From Devosia sp. ZB163 (GTDB lineage Bacteria > Pseudomonadota > Alphaproteobacteria > Rhizobiales > Devosiaceae), in assembly GCF_028613635.1 (NCBI RefSeq), contig NZ_JAQRMY010000001.1, forward strand, positions 663,778 through 727,777: a stretch of 64,000 nt of DNA, read 5' to 3'. The translations under genes and the position numbers were made by a program. Below the pieces are notes generated by a model. It had not been told where the DNA came from. It saw nothing but the letters and a program-made list of their open reading frames with translations, and made no database searches. Below, in pieces: positions 26,698 to 35,717 of this stretch. Each line of letters opens with the position of its first letter. Positions within the stretch are counted from its first letter, which is position 1.

Positions 26698-26918
26698 GAT
26701 GACACCTCGCCCCCGATTGCGGGGCTGATGGTAGCGGAGGATGTGGCGGATGCGAAGCGGGTCGCAAGGGGGCCGCAAAGGGGCCGCCCGGACGGGGGAG
26801 GGTCCGGGCGGCTGGACCGGCGGTCGAGGGCGCTTCCGCCGACTGGGGACGCACCACGAACGCTTGAGGCTGCCTGCCGTTCCACTAATGTCGTTCGCGA
26901 CTCGCGTGGGGGGATGAT

Positions 26919-27914
26919 TTGACTATCGATGTGGCCGGCGCCGGTCAGCGGCCGCGGTATCAGTTGCTCGACATCCTGCGCGGGGTCGCGATCCTCGCCA
27001 TGATCGTCTTCCACGTGGCCTGGGACCTCTACTATTTCGGCTATTCGTCGGTCGACCCGACGAGCGACCTGGGCTGGGTGATCTTCCAGAAGTCGATCCT
27101 TTCGAGCTTCCTGCTGCTGGTGGGGGCGGGGCTCTACCTCGCCCATGGGCGAGGCATCCGCTGGCGGAAGTTCTGGCGCCGCTTCGCCCTGATCGTCGCC
27201 GGTGCCGTGCTGGTGACGGCCGGCACCTACTGGATGTTCCCCGACTTCTTCGTGTTCTTCGGCGTGCTGCACGCGATCGCGCTGTTCTCGCTGATGGGCC
27301 TCGCCTTCCTGCGCCTGCCTCCGCTGCTTGTCGCCGCGATCGGCGCGGCGGTGATCGCGGCGAACTTCCTGTGGAGCGATCCGGCCTTCTCGAGCCGCGA
27401 GCTCGGCTGGATCGGCTTCTGGACCAGCTCGCCGCCGACCAGCGACGTGGTCCCGATCTTTCCGTGGTTCGGCGTCGTGCTGCTCGGCATCGCCGGCATG
27501 AGGTTGCTCCTCGCCTCGCCGCTGGAGCCGAGACTGGCGGCGTTCTCGAGCAATGAGCCGCTCGCCCGGGGGCTCGCCTTCGCGGGGCGCTGGAGCCTGC
27601 TCATCTATCTCGTCCATCAGCCGGTGATCATTGCCGTGCTGTGGGGGGTGAGCCAGGTCCAGCCGGCGGTGGTAAGCCCGCCGGTTGCCTCCGTGTCGGA
27701 GAGCTTCCTGCAGAGCTGCAACCAGAGCTGCGAGGCGACCGGCTCGGCGCCGGGCCGCTGCGAGCGCTACTGCCAGTGCGCCATCGAACAGGTCGAGAAG
27801 GACGGCATGTGGGACATCGTCATCGCGACCGACCCGACTGCCGAGCAGCTCGCCCGGATGAACCAGGTCGCGAACCTCTGCACCGCCATGGTGGATACGC
27901 CGCCGGGTCCCTGA
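26919..27914 (+). CDS. DUF1624/HGSNAT-like membrane protein with Cys-rich tail
   Basis: A 331-residue membrane protein of the heparan-alpha-glucosaminide N-acetyltransferase-like family: 'LDILRGVAILAMIVFHVAWDLYYFGY' (given in part) with the conserved FHxxxDL, about seven helices, and 'LIYLVHQPVIIAVLW'. The start is TTG 26919, since GGGGGGAT precedes it and no in-frame ATG fits. After residue ~245 an unusual soluble tail carries at least seven Cys ('SCNQSCEATGS', 'RCERYCQCAIEQ', 'NLCTAM'), probably a disulfide-stabilised periplasmic or metal-binding module. Donor and acceptor unknown. Confidence 0.82.
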   Translation: MTIDVAGAGQRPRYQLLDILRGVAILAMIVFHVAWDLYYFGYSSVDPTSDLGWVIFQKSILSSFLLLVGAGLYLAHGRGIRWRKFWRRFALIVAGAVLVTAGTYWMFPDFFVFFGVLHAIALFSLMGLAFLRLPPLLVAAIGAAVIAANFLWSDPAFSSRELGWIGFWTSSPPTSDVVPIFPWFGVVLLGIAGMRLLLASPLEPRLAAFSSNEPLARGLAFAGRWSLLIYLVHQPVIIAVLWGVSQVQPAVVSPPVASVSESFLQSCNQSCEATGSAPGRCERYCQCAIEQVEKDGMWDIVIATDPTAEQLARMNQVANLCTAMVDTPPGP

Positions 27915-27937
27915 CGGCGCACCCCCTGGTCGATGAC

Positions 27938-28999
27938 CTAGGCGGTCTTGTCGCCTTCATCGCGGACCAGCGTCGGTCCCTTGGCCCGCCGCTGCGCGAT
28001 GATCTCGCCCAGTTGCTGTGGCGCTTCGGCCTCCCGGTGCCCTCCGAACCCGAGCCGCATCGCCGAGAGCATCTTCTCGGCGAAGTTGTGATCCTGCCGC
28101 GAGCGGAAGCGGGTGAAGAGGGCGGCGGTCAGCACTTCGGCCGGCACGGCTTCCTCGACTGCGGCTTCGACCGTCCAGCGACCTTCGCCGGAATCGGCGA
28201 CATAGCCGGTGAAGTGCGCGAGCTCGGGATCCTTGGCGAGGGCCGCCGCGCTGAGGTCGAGCAGCCACGACGTCACCACCGAGCCGCGCCGCCAGACTTC
28301 GGCGATGTCGGCGATGTTGAGGTCGAACCGCTGGTCGATGGGCAGGCTGTCGCTGTTCTTGCTCGCGAGGATATCGAAGCCCTCGGCATAGGCCTGCATC
28401 AGGCCGTACTCGATGCCGTTGTGGATCATCTTGACGAAATGGCCGGCGCCCGCCGGACCGGCATGGATGTAGCCCTGCTCGACGCGCCGGTCGTGGCTTG
28501 TGCGGCCGGGGGTCACGGGAATGTTGCCCCGGCCCGGTGCGAGGGCGGCAAAGATCGGGTCGAGATGGTCGACCGCATCCTTGTCGCCGCCGATCATCAG
28601 GCAATAGCCGCGCTCGAGCCCCCAGACGCCGCCCGACGTGCCGACATCGACATAGCGGATGCCGGACTTGGCGAACTCTGCGGCGCGGCGGATGTCGTCC
28701 TTGTAGTAGGAGTTGCCGCCGTCGATCAGGATGTCCCCTGCCGCGAGGCACGAGGCGAGATGCGCCAGCATGCCCTCGGTGATCTTGCCGGCCGGCAGCA
28801 TCACCCAGATGGCGCGGGGGTGTTCGGTCAGGGCGTCGGCGAGGGATTCGAGTGTCTCGGCGGGATGGGCGCCCTGCTGGCCCAAGGCGTTCCGCACGTT
28901 GGTGTCGATGTCGTAGACGAAAACATCGTGTTTGGCCTGCATCAGCCGTTTGGCGATATTGCCGCCCATGCGGCCTAACCCGACAATGCCGATCTGCAT
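27938..28999 (-). CDS. gnd: 6-phosphogluconate dehydrogenase, decarboxylating
   Basis: A 353-residue short-form (GntZ/YqeC-type) enzyme converting 6-phosphogluconate to ribulose-5-phosphate and CO2 with NAD(P)+. The Rossmann motif is '[17 protein letters not shown]', substrate-site segments are '[10 protein letters not shown]' and '[19 protein letters not shown]' (given in part), and the catalytic '[17 protein letters not shown]' is conserved. The start is at ATG 28999. It is divergent from the epimerase/uronate-dehydrogenase-like gene across 90 bases, suggesting shared control of sugar-acid metabolism. Confidence 0.94.
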   Translation of the reverse strand: MQIGIVGLGRMGGNIAKRLMQAKHDVFVYDIDTNVRNALGQQGAHPAETLESLADALTEHPRAIWVMLPAGKITEGMLAHLASCLAAGDILIDGGNSYYKDDIRRAAEFAKSGIRYVDVGTSGGVWGLERGYCLMIGGDKDAVDHLDPIFAALAPGRGNIPVTPGRTSHDRRVEQGYIHAGPAGAGHFVKMIHNGIEYGLMQAYAEGFDILASKNSDSLPIDQRFDLNIADIAEVWRRGSVVTSWLLDLSAAALAKDPELAHFTGYVADSGEGRWTVEAAVEEAVPAEVLTAALFTRFRSRQDHNFAEKMLSAMRLGFGGHREAEAPQQLGEIIAQRRAKGPTLVRDEGDKTA

Positions 29000-29089
29000 T
29001 ACGCTCTCCACACTTGTATCGACTGCCGCGGAGAGTGTTATACGCCACCCAACCAGGAGGGGTAATCCCCCGTCGCTAGAGGAGAAAAT

Positions 29090-29962
29090 ATGCGCGTTGT
29101 GATCACCGGCGGCGCCGGCAATCTGGGCACCAAGCTGAGGCAGCACCTCGAAGCCGCCGACTGGGTCGATTCGATCGTCGCCATCGACGTGAAGCCGTTC
29201 GAGGTCGGTGCGAAGTCGAGGGTCGTGATCGCCGACCTCGCCGATCCCAACGACGAGCGCTGGCGCCAGGAAGCGCAGGCCGCCGACGGGATCGTGCACT
29301 ATGCCTCGGCCAATCCTGCGCCGAACTCGAGCTGGGCCGAGTCGGCCGCTTCGTTCGACATGACCGCCAACCTGCTCGAGCAGGCCGGCGGCGGCACGAA
29401 GCCCTGCCGCTTCATCTTCGCCTCGTCCAACCACGCCATGGGCGGCTACAAGGATGCGCCGCTGCCGGCCGACGGCAGGCTGCGCATGTCGACCCCGCAC
29501 ATCAGCGGCACCCGCTACTACGACGTCGATGGCTACAAGTGGGGCGCGGCCTACGGCGCCACCAAGGCACTCGGCGAGCGTGTATGCGCCGCTCGCGCGG
29601 CGGCCACCAACGGCCGCATTACTGCCGTCTCCACCCGCATCGGCTGGTGCCAGCGCGGCGAGAACCTCGCCCACACCATCGCCGGCAGCGGTGGCGGCGA
29701 TCGCGGCGAGACCGACCCGGCCGTGATCGAGCGCAACGCGCTGTGGTACCGCAACATGTGGCTCTCCAACGGCGACCACAACCGGCTGATGGAAGCGGCG
29801 CTCCGCGCCGACGCCAGCAAGTGGCCGGCGCCGGCCATCGTCGTCTCCGGCATGTCGAACAATACCGGCATGGCCTGGGACCTCAGCGAGGCCAAGGCCT
29901 GGATCGGCTACGAGCCCAAGGACGATATCTGGGCGGATCTCAAGAAGGCCGGCCTCGCCTGA
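29090..29962 (+). CDS. Extended SDR, uronate-dehydrogenase-like
   Basis: A 290-residue NAD-dependent epimerase/dehydratase-family protein. The nucleotide motif is '[16 protein letters not shown]', the catalytic Ser/Tyr/Lys are in '[14 protein letters not shown]' and '[10 protein letters not shown]', and 'STRIGWC' is as in uronate dehydrogenases, which oxidise glucuronate/galacturonate to aldarolactones. AGAGGAGAAAAT precedes the ATG. The divergent partner is gnd. A small hairpin (GTTGCC-TTC-GGCAAC, 29974-29988) follows the stop. Substrate assignment is inferred from motif resemblance only. Confidence 0.8.
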   Translation: MRVVITGGAGNLGTKLRQHLEAADWVDSIVAIDVKPFEVGAKSRVVIADLADPNDERWRQEAQAADGIVHYASANPAPNSSWAESAASFDMTANLLEQAGGGTKPCRFIFASSNHAMGGYKDAPLPADGRLRMSTPHISGTRYYDVDGYKWGAAYGATKALGERVCAARAAATNGRITAVSTRIGWCQRGENLAHTIAGSGGGDRGETDPAVIERNALWYRNMWLSNGDHNRLMEAALRADASKWPAPAIVVSGMSNNTGMAWDLSEAKAWIGYEPKDDIWADLKKAGLA

Positions 29963-30064
29963 TCGTTGTAGGTGTTGCCTTCGGCAACCCCGACCAGTAT
30001 TGCGCATAGACTTGGACCGGCGCGCCAACGGGTGCGCCGGCGACATTCTTGGGGGAGACTGATC

Positions 30065-31363
30065 ATGACCTTTGCCGACCTCTACGCGCGCCTGGTGGCC
30101 TGGATCGGAGCGGGCGCCATCCTGGCCCGCCAGTTCAACGAGCCCAAGCGTTCGCCGATCTATGGCGGGACCCCGGACATTCCCGAGGCGCGCCCTCAGT
30201 CCATCCCGACCCTGAAGATGCCGACGGCACGCGGCTGGTCCGGCGACAACACGCCGGTGGCCGCAGCGGGCCTCAAGGTCAACGCTTTCGCCAAGGGCCT
30301 CAACCACCCGCGCTGGATGCATGTGCTGCCCAATGGCGACGTGCTCGTCGCCGAGGCGCTGAGCGTGCCGGGCGGCATCAAGAACGCCTTCGACTATGCC
30401 ATGTACACCACCATGCGGCGCGCTGCGGCGGTGGGCGAGAGCCCCAACCGCATCATCCTTCTGCGCGACGCCGATGGTGACGGCGTCGCCGAAACCCGGC
30501 ACATCCTGCTCGAAGGGCTGAACCAGCCCTTCGGCATGCAGCTGATCGGCGAGACGCTCTATGTCGGCAATACCGACGGCGTCTACGCCTATCCGTTCAA
30601 GCCGGGCGAGACGCGGATCACCGCGCCGGGCAAGAAGCTGATGGACACCAAGCCGGGCGGCCACTGGACGCGCAGCCTCCTCGCCAGCGCCGACAAGACC
30701 AAGCTCTATGTCGGTGTCGGCTCGCTCTCCAACATCGCCGAGCATGGCTTCGAGGCCGAGGAGGGCCGCGCCTGCATTTACGAGCTCGACCTGACGACGG
30801 GCAAACACCGCATCTTCGCCGGCGGCCTGCGCAACCCCGTCGGCCTCGCCTTCGAGCCCACGACGAACGTGCTCTACACCGTGGTCAACGAACGCGACGG
30901 GATCGGCGACGAGACCCCGCCCGACTACCTGACCTCGGTCAAGGACGGCGGTTTCTACGGCTGGCCCTATTCCTACTGGGGCAAGATCGTCGACGATCGC
31001 GTGCCGCAGGACCCGGCCAAGGTTGCCTCGGCGACCGCGCCGGACTTCGCGTTGGGCGGCCACACCGCCTCGCTCGGCCTCTGCTGGCTGCCCGAAGGCA
31101 CGCTGCCCGGCTTCCCCGACGGCATGGCCATCGGCCAGCACGGCTCGTGGAACCGCTCGACGCTCTCCGGCTACAAGCTGGCCTTCGTGCCCTTCTCGGG
31201 CGGCAAGCCGACGGGGACGCCGCGCGAAATCCTCACCGGGTTCCTGTCGCCCGACGAGAAGGACTCCTACGGCCGCCCCGTCGGCGTGGTGATCGGGCCG
31301 GATGGCTCGGTGCTGCTCGCCGACGACGTGGGCGATGTGATCTGGCGCGTCACGGGCGCCTGA
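30065..31363 (+). CDS. Sorbosone-dehydrogenase-like PQQ beta-propeller protein
   Basis: A 432-residue soluble aldose/sorbosone dehydrogenase-type six-bladed propeller (GSDH family): '[25 protein letters not shown]' (given in part), '[15 protein letters not shown]', '[11 protein letters not shown]', '[17 protein letters not shown]' and the final '[16 protein letters not shown]'. These include the catalytic-type His and PQQ-contact Arg positions. There is an uncleaved N-terminal hydrophobic stretch ('[12 protein letters not shown]'). The start ATG 30065 is preceded by GGGGGAGA. It stands alone on its strand. PQQ synthesis genes are not in the window. Confidence 0.85.
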   Translation: MTFADLYARLVAWIGAGAILARQFNEPKRSPIYGGTPDIPEARPQSIPTLKMPTARGWSGDNTPVAAAGLKVNAFAKGLNHPRWMHVLPNGDVLVAEALSVPGGIKNAFDYAMYTTMRRAAAVGESPNRIILLRDADGDGVAETRHILLEGLNQPFGMQLIGETLYVGNTDGVYAYPFKPGETRITAPGKKLMDTKPGGHWTRSLLASADKTKLYVGVGSLSNIAEHGFEAEEGRACIYELDLTTGKHRIFAGGLRNPVGLAFEPTTNVLYTVVNERDGIGDETPPDYLTSVKDGGFYGWPYSYWGKIVDDRVPQDPAKVASATAPDFALGGHTASLGLCWLPEGTLPGFPDGMAIGQHGSWNRSTLSGYKLAFVPFSGGKPTGTPREILTGFLSPDEKDSYGRPVGVVIGPDGSVLLADDVGDVIWRVTGA

Positions 31364-31371
31364 GGCGTCCG

Positions 31372-31842
31372 CTACTCGTGATCGACCCAGTTGCCGCGGG
31401 ATCCCCGCGGCAACGCCGTCAGCGCCCCGAGGATACGGCGCACCAGTGCCTGCTCGCGCGGCTGGTCCGTCGCCTGATGCTGCAGCTCGACCAGAAGAGC
31501 CGAGGTGGTGTCGAGACGGGCACAGGCAATCGTCGCGATGTGCAGCAGCAGTTCCGGATACTGGGTCAGCGCGTCGACGGCATCGGCGAGGACTCGCACC
31601 TGGCATTCGCTCTCGGCCTCGACGGTTGCGCTGTGCGGCTTGCCGAGCAGGACCGCCATTTCCCCGATGATCGCGCCCGGCTGGTCGATCGTCGCCAGCG
31701 TCACTCCGCCCCGCGTCACGATGAGCCGGCCACTCTCGAGAATGTAGAGGTGCCCGATCCGGGTGCCCTCCGTGGTCAGGTGCGTACCTGGCGCGATGCT
31801 CTCGAGCGGCAGCGAAACGGTGAGCGCGGCGATCCCGGTCAT
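31372..31842 (-). CDS. Small cyclic-nucleotide-binding domain protein (paralogue 2)
   Basis: 156 residues, again only a CNB barrel: '[21 protein letters not shown]', cassette '[29 protein letters not shown]' (given in part), then helix '[18 protein letters not shown]'. It shares the order and wording of the barrel and following helix with the protein at 26266-26697 ('[13 protein letters not shown]' and 'FGEMSVLL..HSATV', both followed by an 'LLVEL'-type helix), so the two are paralogues. The Arg of the cassette is also replaced. It has no effector domain. Confidence 0.8.
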   Translation of the reverse strand: MTGIAALTVSLPLESIAPGTHLTTEGTRIGHLYILESGRLIVTRGGVTLATIDQPGAIIGEMAVLLGKPHSATVEAESECQVRVLADAVDALTQYPELLLHIATIACARLDTTSALLVELQHQATDQPREQALVRRILGALTALPRGSRGNWVDHE

Positions 31843-32027
31843 GGCAGGGGCTCCATGGCAATGCCGCCCGAGTTTGCACGGGGCGGGCAGGCAACGGAAG
31901 TGTCCGCTAACGCACCGTTAAGCCTACCACCATGCGACCGCTTCACGTTCACCAAAAGTAACCATCCCACTGCGTAGCGTTACGGCATGTCGGCGGAGAA
32001 TACCGCAGGCAACGAATGGGGGCATAG

Positions 32028-32555
32028 ATGGTTCTGGGCCGCTTTGGCAGGTCGGTGCGGGTTGGGCTCGTGGCGGTGACGCTTGTCGCCGGAGTATCGG
32101 TGCTTTCGGCCTGCAGCACGGCCGGCATCGGCGCCTTCGGCCAGAACAAGCTCGAGGTCGCCGAGCTCTCCAACATCGGCGATTACACCGCAGATCGGGC
32201 GCTGGGCGAGGCCAAGGCCCATTTCCGCAATGGCAATTACGGGCACTCGGCAGCGCTCTATAAGCGCGCCGTGGAGCTGTCGCCCAACGATGCCCAGGCC
32301 TATGTAGGGCTCGGTGCATCCTACGACCGGATCGGCCGCTTCGAGCTCGCCGACCGCGTCTATGCCTCGCTCTACAAGATGACCGGCGGCACCACGCAGT
32401 ACTACAACAACGTGGGCTACTCGCAGATGCTGCGCGGCAACCTCAGCCAGGCCCTGACGAATTTCCAGAAGGCCCAGGCGCTCGACCCCGACAACCTGGT
32501 GGTCGCCAACAATATCCAGATCCTGAAGGACGCGGCGGCCTCGTCGCGGGCCTGA
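32028..32555 (+). CDS. tadD: TadD-like TPR lipoprotein
   Basis: A 175-residue lipoprotein: signal peptide with lipobox 'GVSVLSAC' (Cys near residue 27), then about three tetratricopeptide repeats ('GNYGHSAALYKRAVELSPNDAQAYVGLGASYDRIGR', given in part, to 'NLSQALTNFQKAQALDPDN'). TadD acts as an outer-membrane pilotin/assembly factor for Flp/Tad pili. It is convergent with a small lipoprotein and the cpaC-cpaB genes, which supports a pilus role. Confidence 0.85.
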   Translation: MVLGRFGRSVRVGLVAVTLVAGVSVLSACSTAGIGAFGQNKLEVAELSNIGDYTADRALGEAKAHFRNGNYGHSAALYKRAVELSPNDAQAYVGLGASYDRIGRFELADRVYASLYKMTGGTTQYYNNVGYSQMLRGNLSQALTNFQKAQALDPDNLVVANNIQILKDAAASSRA

Positions 32556-32579
32556 CCAGCCGAGTAGCTAGTCGCTCCG

Positions 32580-32603
32580 GGCCGGGCGCTGACTGCGCCG
32601 GCC
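32580..32603. terminator. Hairpin between convergent Tad genes
   Basis: GGCCGGGCGC (32580-32589) pairs with GCGCCGGCC (32595-32603) with one bulged base. There is no clear U-tract. It lies between tadD and the convergent small lipoprotein gene. Confidence 0.35.
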
Positions 32604-32609
32604 GAGGCG

Positions 32610-32873
32610 TCAGTTCGCGGGCGTCGCCGCGGCTCCGCCGATCACCACGTCGGACTCGCTGGCAATGACGCCGTTCTTTCCCAGGCCAGTGGTCGAGTAC
32701 ATCGTCTTCTTGGACGGATCGACGGTCTGCTTGGCCATGTTCGCCTTGACGGCATCGCCGGCGCTGTATCCGACGCGGTCGGTGCGCTGCAGGTAGTCGT
32801 AGGCGCAGCCGCCCACGAGGGTGAGGGCGCCAAGGGCCGCGATCGCCGCAGCCGCTCTGATCGGGCTCGCCAT
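32610..32873 (-). CDS. Small Tad-locus lipoprotein
   Basis: An 87-residue lipoprotein: signal 'AAAIAALGALTLVGGC' with Cys near residue 23, then 'DYLQRTDRVGYSAGDAVKANM' (given in part) and 'TTGLGKNGVIASE'. Similar short lipoproteins sit next to cpaC in Hyphomicrobiales Tad loci, in the position of CpaD. Whether it does CpaD's job is unknown. Its start touches the cpaC stop at 32873, so it is co-transcribed. Confidence 0.7.
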   Translation of the reverse strand: MASPIRAAAAIAALGALTLVGGCAYDYLQRTDRVGYSAGDAVKANMAKQTVDPSKKTMYSTTGLGKNGVIASESDVVIGGAAATPAN

Positions 32874-34273
32874 CAGCTGCCGCTCCCCAGATCGATGATG
32901 TAGCCATAGGGTCCGACGATGCCGGCGCCGTTCTGGAAGCTCTTGATCATCTTGGGCGTCACTTCCATCTGGCCGAGCGCGAAGAACTCGAGGTCGTTGG
33001 CCGGCACGGTCTGGTCCATGGGTGTCGAGGCCACCTGGCCCGGGGTCAGCGGCTGGACCAGTCGCGGCGTGACGATGACGACGAGCTCGGTGTCATGCTT
33101 CTGGTAGCTCGACGACTTGAACAGCGAGCCGAGCACCGGCACGTCGCCCAGCCACGGCAGCTGGTTCTGGCTGAGCTGGGTGTCGTTCTGCAGCAGGCCA
33201 GCGACGGCGAAGCTCTGCCCATCACGCAGCTCCACCGTGGCATCGAGGTTGCGGGCATTGAAGATCGGGTCGCCCGCGGCGGTGAAGCCGTTGATGCCGC
33301 TCACCTCGGGGGTGAGATGGATCTGGATGCGGTCGCCATCGAGGACGACCGGGGTGAACACCAGTCGCACGCCGAAATCACGGTAGGTCAGGGCCGAGTT
33401 GCCCTCGTTGTCGACGACGCGGATCGGCACCTGGCCGCCGGCGAGGAAGCTGGCGTTGACGCCCGACAGCGTCGTCAGGTTGGGCTCGGCGAGCGTGCGC
33501 ACCAGCGCCTTGCCCTCGAGCGCGTTGATGGTCGCCGACAGGTTGATCCCCGAACCCGAGATCACCTGGGTGATGAAACTGGAGAAGGAAGCCGCTTCGC
33601 CCGCCGGGTTGGACGGACCGCCGTTCACCCTGGCCTGGACGCCGCCGATGCTGCCACCCCACTGGATGCCGAGCTGCCGGCCGGCATCGCGTTGCGCCTC
33701 GAGAATGCGCACCTCGAGGTTGACCTGGCGTCCGCCGGTGATGGTCATGGTGTTGATCACGGCCGGGCTGCCATATTGCTCGACGATGCTGAGCACCTTT
33801 GCCATGGCCACTTCATCGGGCACCGTTCCGCCGATACGGACCCGGCCGTTGACGGTTGAGACCTTGACGTCGGCATTGGGCACCGCGGCGCGGACCGAGC
33901 GGTTCATGTCGGCGACGTCAGCGCCGACCTCGACCGCCAGAAGGCCGACCGGGGCGCCCGTCTCGGAGAACAGGTTGACCGTGGTCGTGCCAAACGACTT
34001 GCCGACGAGATAGATCGAGCGATCCGTGATCGGCTGGGCATCGGCGATCGCCGTGTCCGCCGAAACGACCTTGCCGACGGCGTCGGAGACGACGACCGTC
34101 ACCGCTTGCGACACCGGCAGGTTGATACGCATGACCGAGGTGGTCTTGAGGTCGTAGTTGACAGTCTGTGCCGTGGCGGGAGTGGCGGCCAGCGCCGTCA
34201 GTCCCATCAGCATGGCGGCCATTGCCGCACACAACATCGCTCGGGCCATGGGCCCCCAAACTACCGACGTCAC
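32873..34273 (-). CDS. cpaC: Tad pilus secretin CpaC/RcpA
   Basis: A 466-residue outer-membrane secretin. Signal peptide 'MLMGLTALAATPATA|QT', an N-terminal pilus/BON-type domain ('VVSADTAIADAQPITDRSIYLVGKSFGTTTVNLF', given in part), then the secretin core 'LEVRILEAQRDAGRQLGIQW' (given in part), 'GKALVRTLAEPNLTTLSGVNASFLAGGQVPI' (given in part) and 'VPVLGSLFKS'. Secretins form the multimeric channel for the Flp pilus. It lies downstream of cpaB on the same strand, 82 bases away. Confidence 0.94.
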   Translation of the reverse strand: MTSVVWGPMARAMLCAAMAAMLMGLTALAATPATAQTVNYDLKTTSVMRINLPVSQAVTVVVSDAVGKVVSADTAIADAQPITDRSIYLVGKSFGTTTVNLFSETGAPVGLLAVEVGADVADMNRSVRAAVPNADVKVSTVNGRVRIGGTVPDEVAMAKVLSIVEQYGSPAVINTMTITGGRQVNLEVRILEAQRDAGRQLGIQWGGSIGGVQARVNGGPSNPAGEAASFSSFITQVISGSGINLSATINALEGKALVRTLAEPNLTTLSGVNASFLAGGQVPIRVVDNEGNSALTYRDFGVRLVFTPVVLDGDRIQIHLTPEVSGINGFTAAGDPIFNARNLDATVELRDGQSFAVAGLLQNDTQLSQNQLPWLGDVPVLGSLFKSSSYQKHDTELVVIVTPRLVQPLTPGQVASTPMDQTVPANDLEFFALGQMEVTPKMIKSFQNGAGIVGPYGYIIDLGSGS

Positions 34274-34355
34274 TTCCGATTGCCCGCCCGAGAAACCAAG
34301 CCCTGTTCCAAATGGTACCGCCCTTCGGTCAACGCGCGCTTAATGGCGCCGCCGT

Positions 34356-35558
34356 TCAGTTCGCCCAGAACGGGCTCGAGATACGAATGGCCTCGTTGGT
34401 TGCGGCCTGCCGGTTCTCCGTGTCCGCCGCGGCGACATCGGCAGTGGGGCGCAGCACCAGCGTCAGCCGGCCGGTGAGGGTTGCGGCGATCACCACTTCG
34501 GCCTCGCGCGGATCGAGTGCCAGCGTCGCCAGCGCGGTCGCGAAGGTCGTCGGCGCTGCGGCCTCTTCGGCCTCCTCGTCGGGCCTGTCGCTCTTGCCGC
34601 TGTCCTTGGCGGGCTCGCGCGTGCCAGCGGTCTCGCCCATGCGGCTGTTGATGGCGAGGACGCGGACGTTCTTCAGGATGGTGTCCGACACCTGCCGGTT
34701 GGCCACTGTGGTTGTCAGCACGACATCCACGCGGTCGTTGGGCAGGATGAAGCCGCCCGATGCCGATTCCGCGCCCACCTGCACGGCGACGGCGCGGGTC
34801 CCCGGATCGAGCACGGCGGAGAGGAACCCGTGGTCGGCGCGGGCGAGCTTCGCCTCGCGGATTGGCTCCCCGGGGAAGAATTCATAGCGCGCCACGGCGC
34901 CACTCATTTCGGTGACAGCCTCGGGCATCGCGGGCTGGGTGAAGAACTCGGCGCGCGCCGCGTCCTCGGGCCACTCGCTCCATTCGAGCACACCCGGCGT
35001 CAGGCGCTGGCCGACGGTGAGCGCAGTCTTGGCGACGAGCACCTGGACCGTCGGCTCCTCGATGACCTGCGTCACGACTTCCGGAGCGGCGGCGACGACC
35101 GTCGCAGGGCCCGGCGTTGAAGGCGCCTGGTTGAGGGAGAGGAACGCGGCGGTGCCGCCGGCGACCAGCGCAACGGCGAGCAACGCGATATTGGCGGGCT
35201 TCAGCAGTTGAGCCCAGCGGCCCCTGACCGCGCCCTCATCCTCGGCCGCCGCAACCGACTGCAGAACTTCGGCTCGCCAGCGCTCGATATTGCGTCGATG
35301 CTCCGGCGACATGGGGGGTGGCTCCTGCTCGGCCTGGCTGCGCCACCGCTCGGTGTTCACTTCTTCGACGACGGGCTCCGGCTGGGGTTCCGCAGCAGCA
35401 CTCTCGGGCCGCAACGCGCCAAGGCCGCGACGCTGCGCGACGGATCGTGCAGCGTCCTGAAGCGTGCTGTCGCTGTCTTCCTTGAGGACGATGGATTCTG
35501 AGCGCCGAAGCAAGTGTCCCTCCTGGGAGCCGTCGAAACCGGGGGCGCCATCGGCCAC
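34356..35558 (-). CDS. cpaB: Tad pilus protein CpaB/RcpC with long cytoplasmic extension
   Basis: A 400-residue protein. Residues ~170-400 carry the usual CpaB content: SAF domain ('VQVLVAKTALTVGQRLTPGVLEWSEWP', given in part), 'GPGEPI'-type loop 'YEFFPGEPIREAKLA', and the RcpC part 'RAVAVQVGAESASGGFILPNDRVDV' (given in part). Normal CpaB starts with its membrane helix; here the helix ('NIALLAVALVAGGTAAFL') begins only at about residue 122, after a polar, Glu-rich extension ('QPEPVVEEVNTERW', 'MSPEHRRNIERW'). The extension could be real or partly reflect a later true start (Met82 is in frame). An inverted repeat precedes the gene. Confidence 0.85.
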   Translation of the reverse strand: MADGAPGFDGSQEGHLLRRSESIVLKEDSDSTLQDAARSVAQRRGLGALRPESAAAEPQPEPVVEEVNTERWRSQAEQEPPPMSPEHRRNIERWRAEVLQSVAAAEDEGAVRGRWAQLLKPANIALLAVALVAGGTAAFLSLNQAPSTPGPATVVAAAPEVVTQVIEEPTVQVLVAKTALTVGQRLTPGVLEWSEWPEDAARAEFFTQPAMPEAVTEMSGAVARYEFFPGEPIREAKLARADHGFLSAVLDPGTRAVAVQVGAESASGGFILPNDRVDVVLTTTVANRQVSDTILKNVRVLAINSRMGETAGTREPAKDSGKSDRPDEEAEEAAAPTTFATALATLALDPREAEVVIAATLTGRLTLVLRPTADVAAADTENRQAATNEAIRISSPFWAN

Positions 35559-35572
35559 GGACCTCAGTGAAC

Positions 35573-35592
35573 CCCCTTATCCATCTAAGGGG
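35573..35592. promoter_or_regulatory. Inverted repeat upstream of cpaB
   Basis: CCCCTTA-N6-TAAGGGG is a perfect 7-bp inverted repeat 15 bases upstream of the cpaB start, in the gap shared with the divergent RNA-methyltransferase gene. It is a possible operator. No known factor can be assigned. Confidence 0.4.
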
Positions 35593-35717
35593 AAAAGCTT
35601 CACTGCTTCGTCCCATACCGCACATGCGAGTTTAGCGATCGTCGCAAGCAGTCATTAAGGATGAGCACGGCAACGAAGGGCTCGCTGAACGCCATGTTTT
35701 CCGGCTATGGAGCCGCC

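Noticed and set aside
27938-31894. 1,318-residue open frame on the minus strand
   Set aside because: Only its last 353 residues (gnd) are real. The rest overlaps the SDR and sorbosone-dehydrogenase-like genes on the plus strand and is low-complexity shadow.
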